A stretch of DNA of 64,000 nt from Kryptolebias marmoratus (Eukaryota; Chordata; Actinopteri; Cyprinodontiformes; Rivulidae): the NCBI RefSeq assembly GCF_001649575.2, contig NC_051436.1, forward strand, positions 9,302,199 through 9,366,198, written 5' to 3'. Both the position numbers and the translations under genes were made by a program. Position 1 is the first letter of the stretch; every line of letters starts with the position of its first letter. The notes under the pieces were generated by a model, which made no database searches, had not been told where the DNA came from, and saw only the letters and a program-made list of their open reading frames with translations. Shown piece after piece: positions 58,675-64,000 of this stretch.

Positions 58675-59980
58675 GTAATGGGTTACCAAAGTGCTGACTG
58701 ATTAATATTATAAATACATTTTATTCTAGTGAGTGCCAGAAGCTACGTTCTTTGCAAAGTGACTTCTTAGTGAGCGTCAACCTTGTCTGACACGCTTCAC
58801 AAGAACTCTATATGGGGGGTTTGGAGATGGTAGGCAGCCAACCAAACTATTGTCAATGGACTGTATTCATGTGGCACTTCTCTAATCTTGTTGAGCACTC
58901 GAGCACTTTGCAGCACAAGCCGCATTCAGTCAGGGCTTCTTATTCAATACTTGGAGGGCTTTCGCCATCATACGCACACTGAACACCTAAGGAGCAATGA
59001 AGGGTTCAGCACTTTGTTTCACATTTATAATCAGCACAAGTGCTTTAATGGATATTATATTATTTAGAATTGGGGTTTACAAAATGATCTAGTCTGGAAG
59101 CAGTTTCCTTTTCTTCATCTTGGGCTCAAACAGCAGGGGTCTGTGTCCCAAATTTGCTTTCGAACCACCGTGTAGCTATCATTTATGACTAAAGGAGAAA
59201 TACATTTTCAGTTGGAAAGAATATTATCACAAAGTTTGACACATTAATTCAATACTATACTGAATACTGTATTATGCAATTTAACTATTAAAAAAAAAAA
59301 AAAATTTGCAAAATGTTTAATGCAACCACTGATATTTGTTTTTCAAAAAAGTTTTTTTTAACTTGCTGATTTTTCTTGATTCACATAGCTCTTTCCTTGC
59401 TGCTGCTGCATGTTCAAATTAGCGTTTTTCTTTAAATATATATAGTAGAAGTTAATAAACTTGCTTTATTCTTTAATTTATGTCAGTGGTCACGTTCGTA
59501 AATTCTATAAACGCAGTAATTTAGAAATGTCACGTAGCTGCCTTAGAAACTAAATTAAAGTAGTAGTAGTAGTTCAGGCTATATGCAAACGCTCTGTCTA
59601 CACCGCCACAATACTATGGATTACTATTGATATTTTGCTGAATATCTTTGTGTTCTTGGCAGATGTACTGCAGAAATATTATTCACAATGTCATGTGATT
59701 TCTACTGTGTAAATAGTGAGCTGTTGGAGTATATGTTGCCTTGTAAGATTAGCTCAGGATTTATGCGGTACATGCCCTGTCACACGACAGGTTCTGGCAG
59801 AATTTCTGAGCAGTGGCTCACGCGCTGCTGCTCATGTGCTGACCTTGAACTTGGAAGTTTCTCAAACTTCAACCCAATACATAACGAGAACGCATCGTGA
59901 ATACACGTCACATTGCTTGACGTTTGACTAAACCGCCTAATTTTCCTTCAATTGATACGCCAACATCTAGCCATTCATCC
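58675..59980. other. Gene-free interval
   Basis: Unique AT-rich sequence. 59690-59935 includes two short overlapping open frames of no known family. Nothing supported. Confidence 0.4.
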
Positions 59981-59984
59981 ACCA

Positions 59985-60225
59985 TTTATTTCCACCTAAT
60001 CTTAAATGGGTTGCGGGGTCAAGAGGTCTAGTAGAGAAACTCAGACATTAGTTTTTCCAGCGAGACTCTTCAAGTCCTCCTGGGAGATCCCAAGGCAATG
60101 CCTCAAGCAGAGGAGTTCAAGTATCTGAGTGTTTTCTTTCTAAAGTGGTGGTAGGGTAGGACGGAGCGGGAGATGAAGTGACAGATCGGGAGGTGTTCCA
60201 AAGGTGACACCTCCCGATCTAAGAC
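59985..60225. mobile_element. LINE remnant, two pieces in opposite orientation
   Basis: The minus strand of 59985-60100 reads CLGISQEDLKSLAGKTNV and VSLLDLLTPQP, the C-terminal end of a common teleost LINE ORF. The + strand of 60107-60190 reads AEEFKYLSVFF and then RTEREMK, an upstream block of the same ORF (EEFKYLGV...MEREIDRRIG). The two pieces face opposite ways, so the element was rearranged. Both carry stops. Confidence 0.6.
60183..60220. repeat. Perfect 14-bp inverted repeat, 10-bp loop
   Basis: AGATCGGGAGGTGT (60183-60196) and its exact reverse complement ACACCTCCCGATCT (60207-60220). It lies at the end of the LINE piece and looks like a fold-back or template-switch junction. Confidence 0.9.
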
Positions 60226-60401
60226 ATTTTGTTGGGATTTTTCTCTGTTTTTGTATTCTACCATATTAAACTAAATGATTTAACTCCTGAAATACACTTA
60301 GATGGAGCAGCTATAAATATAATTGCTTGATGTAGCTCTGAAATTTACTGAGAAGCTTAGCTCGTAATGTCTTTAATGGTGATGAACTGTTGCCTTTTCA
60401 G

Positions 60402-60532
60402 GATCATCTGGATGCCCAAAAACACACAACGATCTCAACCTGATGGAAAATAAATTTTGGAAAAAAAGAAAAGAACCAAGCCCAGATTTATTGTAAACAT
60501 CGGATCCAAGAGGCTTCTTGAATGACTTGCAG
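60402..60532 (+). other. Exon-like segment B
   Basis: Acceptor GTTGCCTTTTCAG and donor TTGCAG|gtatgt bound 131 bases. Joined to segment A (phase 1), the frame reads SSGCPKTHNDLNLMENKFWK... to TAA at 60494-60496. All three frames stop inside, so if it is an internal exon it is noncoding or lies at the 3' end of a message. Confidence 0.22.
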
Positions 60533-63500
60533 GTATGTTTGAATTGGGTGTACTATTTTTCATTTTGAAGCCATAAAATATTTAAGAGGCAGCCAGAAAT
60601 CCGTGCTGTAAGCTTGACCTTCAAAAGCCAAAACCGTGCTGGGTGATTACAGTATTTATACGGCTGTCCCCACCCGCGTGAGCACGAGTATAAAAATATT
60701 TAATTACTCAATTAACGGAGGTGGAATGTGACCCTGTAGGAAACAGGTGAGGTGAACGGGCTGTACGTGACCAGATTCAACAAAAAAAAAGGCAAGGGGG
60801 GAGCTAAAGAGGAACACAGCACTGCAGAAAAGAACAGATCTTTTGTGTTATAATGTTATATTATTAAGTAAATCTACATAATGGCATTCAAGTTGAGAAA
60901 AATGTGTTTAAATTTCAGTTATTTCCTTGACACAGCTCCACACTGAGGTGACACCTCTGAATGGCACTGATGGAGCGATAATGGTGCGCTCAATGGATGG
61001 ATATCAAGTGATTCCTAAATGGATGAGAGTGCTGTAATGTTTTTTGGTTTGTTGGCGGAGGGCTGTGTGGAAAAGCTAGTGCACCGAGAAGAAATTCTCT
61101 CTTTACCTCTGTCACTGCTTTCACCCTTGATGTTATGGATTTATGGGGGAAGAGAACATTCAAGTCCCAGATGGAGGCTCTAATGTGGCCAGATTCACTT
61201 CATTATCGATTGTTCCTTTTTTTAACTGCACCAAAAGCGTTCAAAGGCATGATGAGAAAGGGATTACCATCACAGGGCTGAAATGAAACTTTCATACTTG
61301 CAGTTTGCAATTCCTTAAAGCACGGAGGTACTTTGAAAGGGAAATTACAAATTTACATTTCACATCGCTTCAGTAACGGGTCCAAACCTTCCCAGTCAAT
61401 TTTTTTTCTTCTTGAAATTGCATATTTGGTGTTATATTATGGTCACTTCAACTGAAAATAACTGCCCTTAATACGTGGATGCTTACACAATACATTTGTT
61501 TTATTTAAAAAAATAATCTACAAGTGTATGGTACAGTTTTGTTTTAATTAAGACCATTTAGCTGTTCTATTTTCTAGTTTTAGTAGAAGTGTAGACAAAA
61601 TTTGAAGAGGAAAGAAGCCAAAGATGTTCCTATACGTGACAATGAGATTTTATTGAATAGAGTGAGGAAAAACCTCTGTGGAGCTTAAATAGCTTGGGCA
61701 TACTTACCTCTAAAAGCACAATTTAAAGCTTGAACAGATAATATAAAGTTGAGCTTTAAATGTCTGAACTGGAATTTTTACATTTTTTAGTTAAGATTTT
61801 TGGACATTTTTCCATAGATTGTTCATATTATTGATGAATGATGCCACGCGCGCTGTCTAAACTTCACAAAATGTTTACAAACTTTTTATTTCTACAGTGT
61901 TTAAACCTCATATTTAGTTTATGCATCAGAATGTAGGTATTTTTGTTTTTCTTTACCCAGTGTCTCTCTCTCACAGATATAGGACTTTTGTTTGTTTTCT
62001 CTCACCACCCAAAGTTCAGGACGTGCACATTCAAACTCTCGTTGACTTTTATTATAGAATAGAATATAATTTATTGTAAAGAATTTATTTTCAAAACTGG
62101 GTGTGGTCTTTCTAACTTGTCATATTTCCTAGATAAAATGCTGTAGACATAAAAAAAAGTGTGATGACCAGATACTTCTGCCACTTTACAATTCTGGATT
62201 TCTTTTTCAATATAATCCAGTTTTTGAACATTGGCCGTTTTGTTTAAGGCTTAAAATCTACTTTGTATTTTTGTCTGCCTGTCATGATGTGAACAGTGCA
62301 GGTGTGTGGTTACTATGGTGACCCTAAGGAACTACTGGCAGGAGCTTTAAACAGTTTATATGTAAAGACGCCAATATTTTGACATAGATTAGGTTATTAC
62401 TAAAGGAGGTTCCAAATTATGTTTGGGCTTTACAGAAGAAAGTTGATGTATGTTGGAATTTTAAAATCACAACCTCTTAAAACATGTTTTAGTGATTAAA
62501 AATGTCAGTTCCCAATAACTATCAGAATATTAGCATTGTGATGAGTTGTCAGAGGATTCGATGGCAGGACTCAAGGGAAGTGTGTAATACAATGAAACCT
62601 TTGGTCAACAAAACCTAAAATGTGACGAGAAGCAAGGCATCCAGAAAACCCAACCGACCCGAAGCTGAACTGAGTGAGGCTGAGGCTGAGCAGTCACAAA
62701 GCACACGATGAAGATCTCATAAAGAACAGAAATCGTGCAGGAGTGTAATTCACCAGAGAGAGGTGATTATGAGGGCGGATGTAGGTGAATGATGAGTATA
62801 GGCTGGTGAGAAGATGAACTTGAGAAAAGATGAGGATAAATGAGGACCTTCGACGGCAATAACACTCAGGCTAAATAAAAAAAAAGGACATGGACCAAAA
62901 ATAGACAAATTTAAAATACACCAGAAATACAGCTCTTATTAAACAATAACAAAATCAAGCAGATAGCACCTAAAATAGAAAGCAGACCTTGACATGAGTC
63001 TTGAAGAGCAGATATACATTTTAAATTCTGTCCACCTTAACACAAATATAAAAAAAATATAAAAGTTTTCTGCTGCATTTTTTTATCCATGTGCATACAG
63101 TGTTTTTAAAGAGAAAATAAAAAATTTAATTTACATTTATTTTTTGTTTTTAGATTTGATTAGCAGAGATGAGAAATGATAACACTGTAGCCAACTTTAC
63201 ATATGTCTACAACTATTTAGATGTTCTTCCTTTGTATTTTGATGTGGCGTTAATGTTTATCACCACCTAGTGTCCTGGCATGAGAACGTCAGCGACTCTG
63301 ATGGCGTTTGATTCTTGTCTAGACTAAGATTTATTCTTATTTTTTTAACCAATTTGGTCTTTAAAAAAAAAGGAACATCCGAAGTTCAAGAGTAGTGTAG
63401 CCAGGGTTTTAGGCTTTTCTTTGAGATGTCAAGGCTGCCACTGTCTTACCAAATACATTTTTATTTGTACTTTTTTTTTCCTAGCAAGATTGAAAATGTG

Positions 63501-64000
63501 TTGAAAAATGATGACTAAAAGGTCAGAAAAGTAATCTGCGATTCTGGAGGCAAACTCAGTCCAAGCAGAGCATTTTTTTAATGGAATCCATTTATTCCAG
63601 ATGTTGATTAATCATCCTTTGATGAGTTTGAGGGTCCATTCATAAAAACGTGAATCTTTCAACAGACTTTTTGGGAGACATTTATCATGTTTTGATAACT
63701 CAAAAGACTTCTAGCCATCATTTGATCATTTCTTTTTAATAAGCACATGTACTGAGTGGAGACAAACACATCCATCCATCCAACCATTATACAGAAATAT
63801 GTCATCACTGTGGTCAGATCTATGTCCAATAGGTCCATGTGTTAAACTGGATATAGTGTAATCCCAAACAATATTTTCCAGGGCTTTTGGTCAGCTATAA
63901 GGCTTTTAATCACCCTTTTTGTAAAAATCTATTCTACGTGTTTTGTGTAACTACAAAGGCGTTTTTAAATAATACAATAATAATAATAATACATTTTATT
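60533..64000. other. Gene-free interval
   Basis: No gene or classified repeat recognised. AT-rich unique sequence, ending in a short (AAT)n patch near 63968-63992. Confidence 0.4.

Overview
This is animal nuclear DNA, almost certainly from a ray-finned (teleost) fish. Overall it is AT-rich. Genes have introns with GT-AG splice sites and AATAAA polyadenylation signals. The interspersed repeats are of kinds typical of percomorph fish: a palindromic hAT-type MITE beginning CAGGGGTGTCCAATCC, tRNA-derived SINEs, Penelope-like retroelements with a GIY-YIG endonuclease, gypsy-type solo LTRs and LINE scraps. The species cannot be named from sequence alone. There are no bacterial operons, CRISPR arrays, rRNA genes or intact tRNA genes.

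Only one protein-coding gene is secure: caap1 (caspase activity and apoptosis inhibitor 1), on the + strand at 19759-22652. It has six coding exons that splice into 310 codons. Its 5' side abuts a tandem array of three copies of an unclassified ~300 bp repeat, plus a CTCF-like motif. Its fifth intron holds two more copies of that repeat, and its 3' flank carries another CTCF-like motif. About 2.6 kb downstream (25290-25760) is a decayed second copy of the last exon and 3' flank, with a frameshift and internal deletions. It sits directly beside a retroelement LTR-like sequence.

The rest is a gene desert. Region 1-19 kb holds a solo LTR with a 5-bp target duplication (991-1485), a SINE with a 12-bp duplication (1512-1670), unclassified repeats, Penelope-like remnants near 7 kb, two hAT MITEs (9.3 and 12.4 kb) and a head-to-head pair of SINE-like repeats (14.66-15.29 kb). 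Region 26-34 kb holds a hAT MITE inserted, with a perfect 8-bp duplication, in a decayed coding fragment that resembles an MABP domain, then an older MITE copy. Region 35-49 kb holds a palindromic AP-1/E-box cluster, an (AT)n minisatellite with a 26-bp higher-order period, a TIR-bearing DNA transposon (40.27-40.76 kb), a second solo LTR (43733-44120) and a degraded Penelope-like element (46.5-47.4 kb). Region 49-64 kb is mostly unique, high-complexity sequence with isolated exon-like segments, candidate conserved noncoding blocks, and a LINE remnant with a perfect 14-bp inverted repeat at 60 kb.

Apart from caap1, everything is mobile-element debris, simple repeats or unassigned noncoding sequence. 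Calls of conserved noncoding elements and orphan exons are inference from composition and splice signals, not from alignment.
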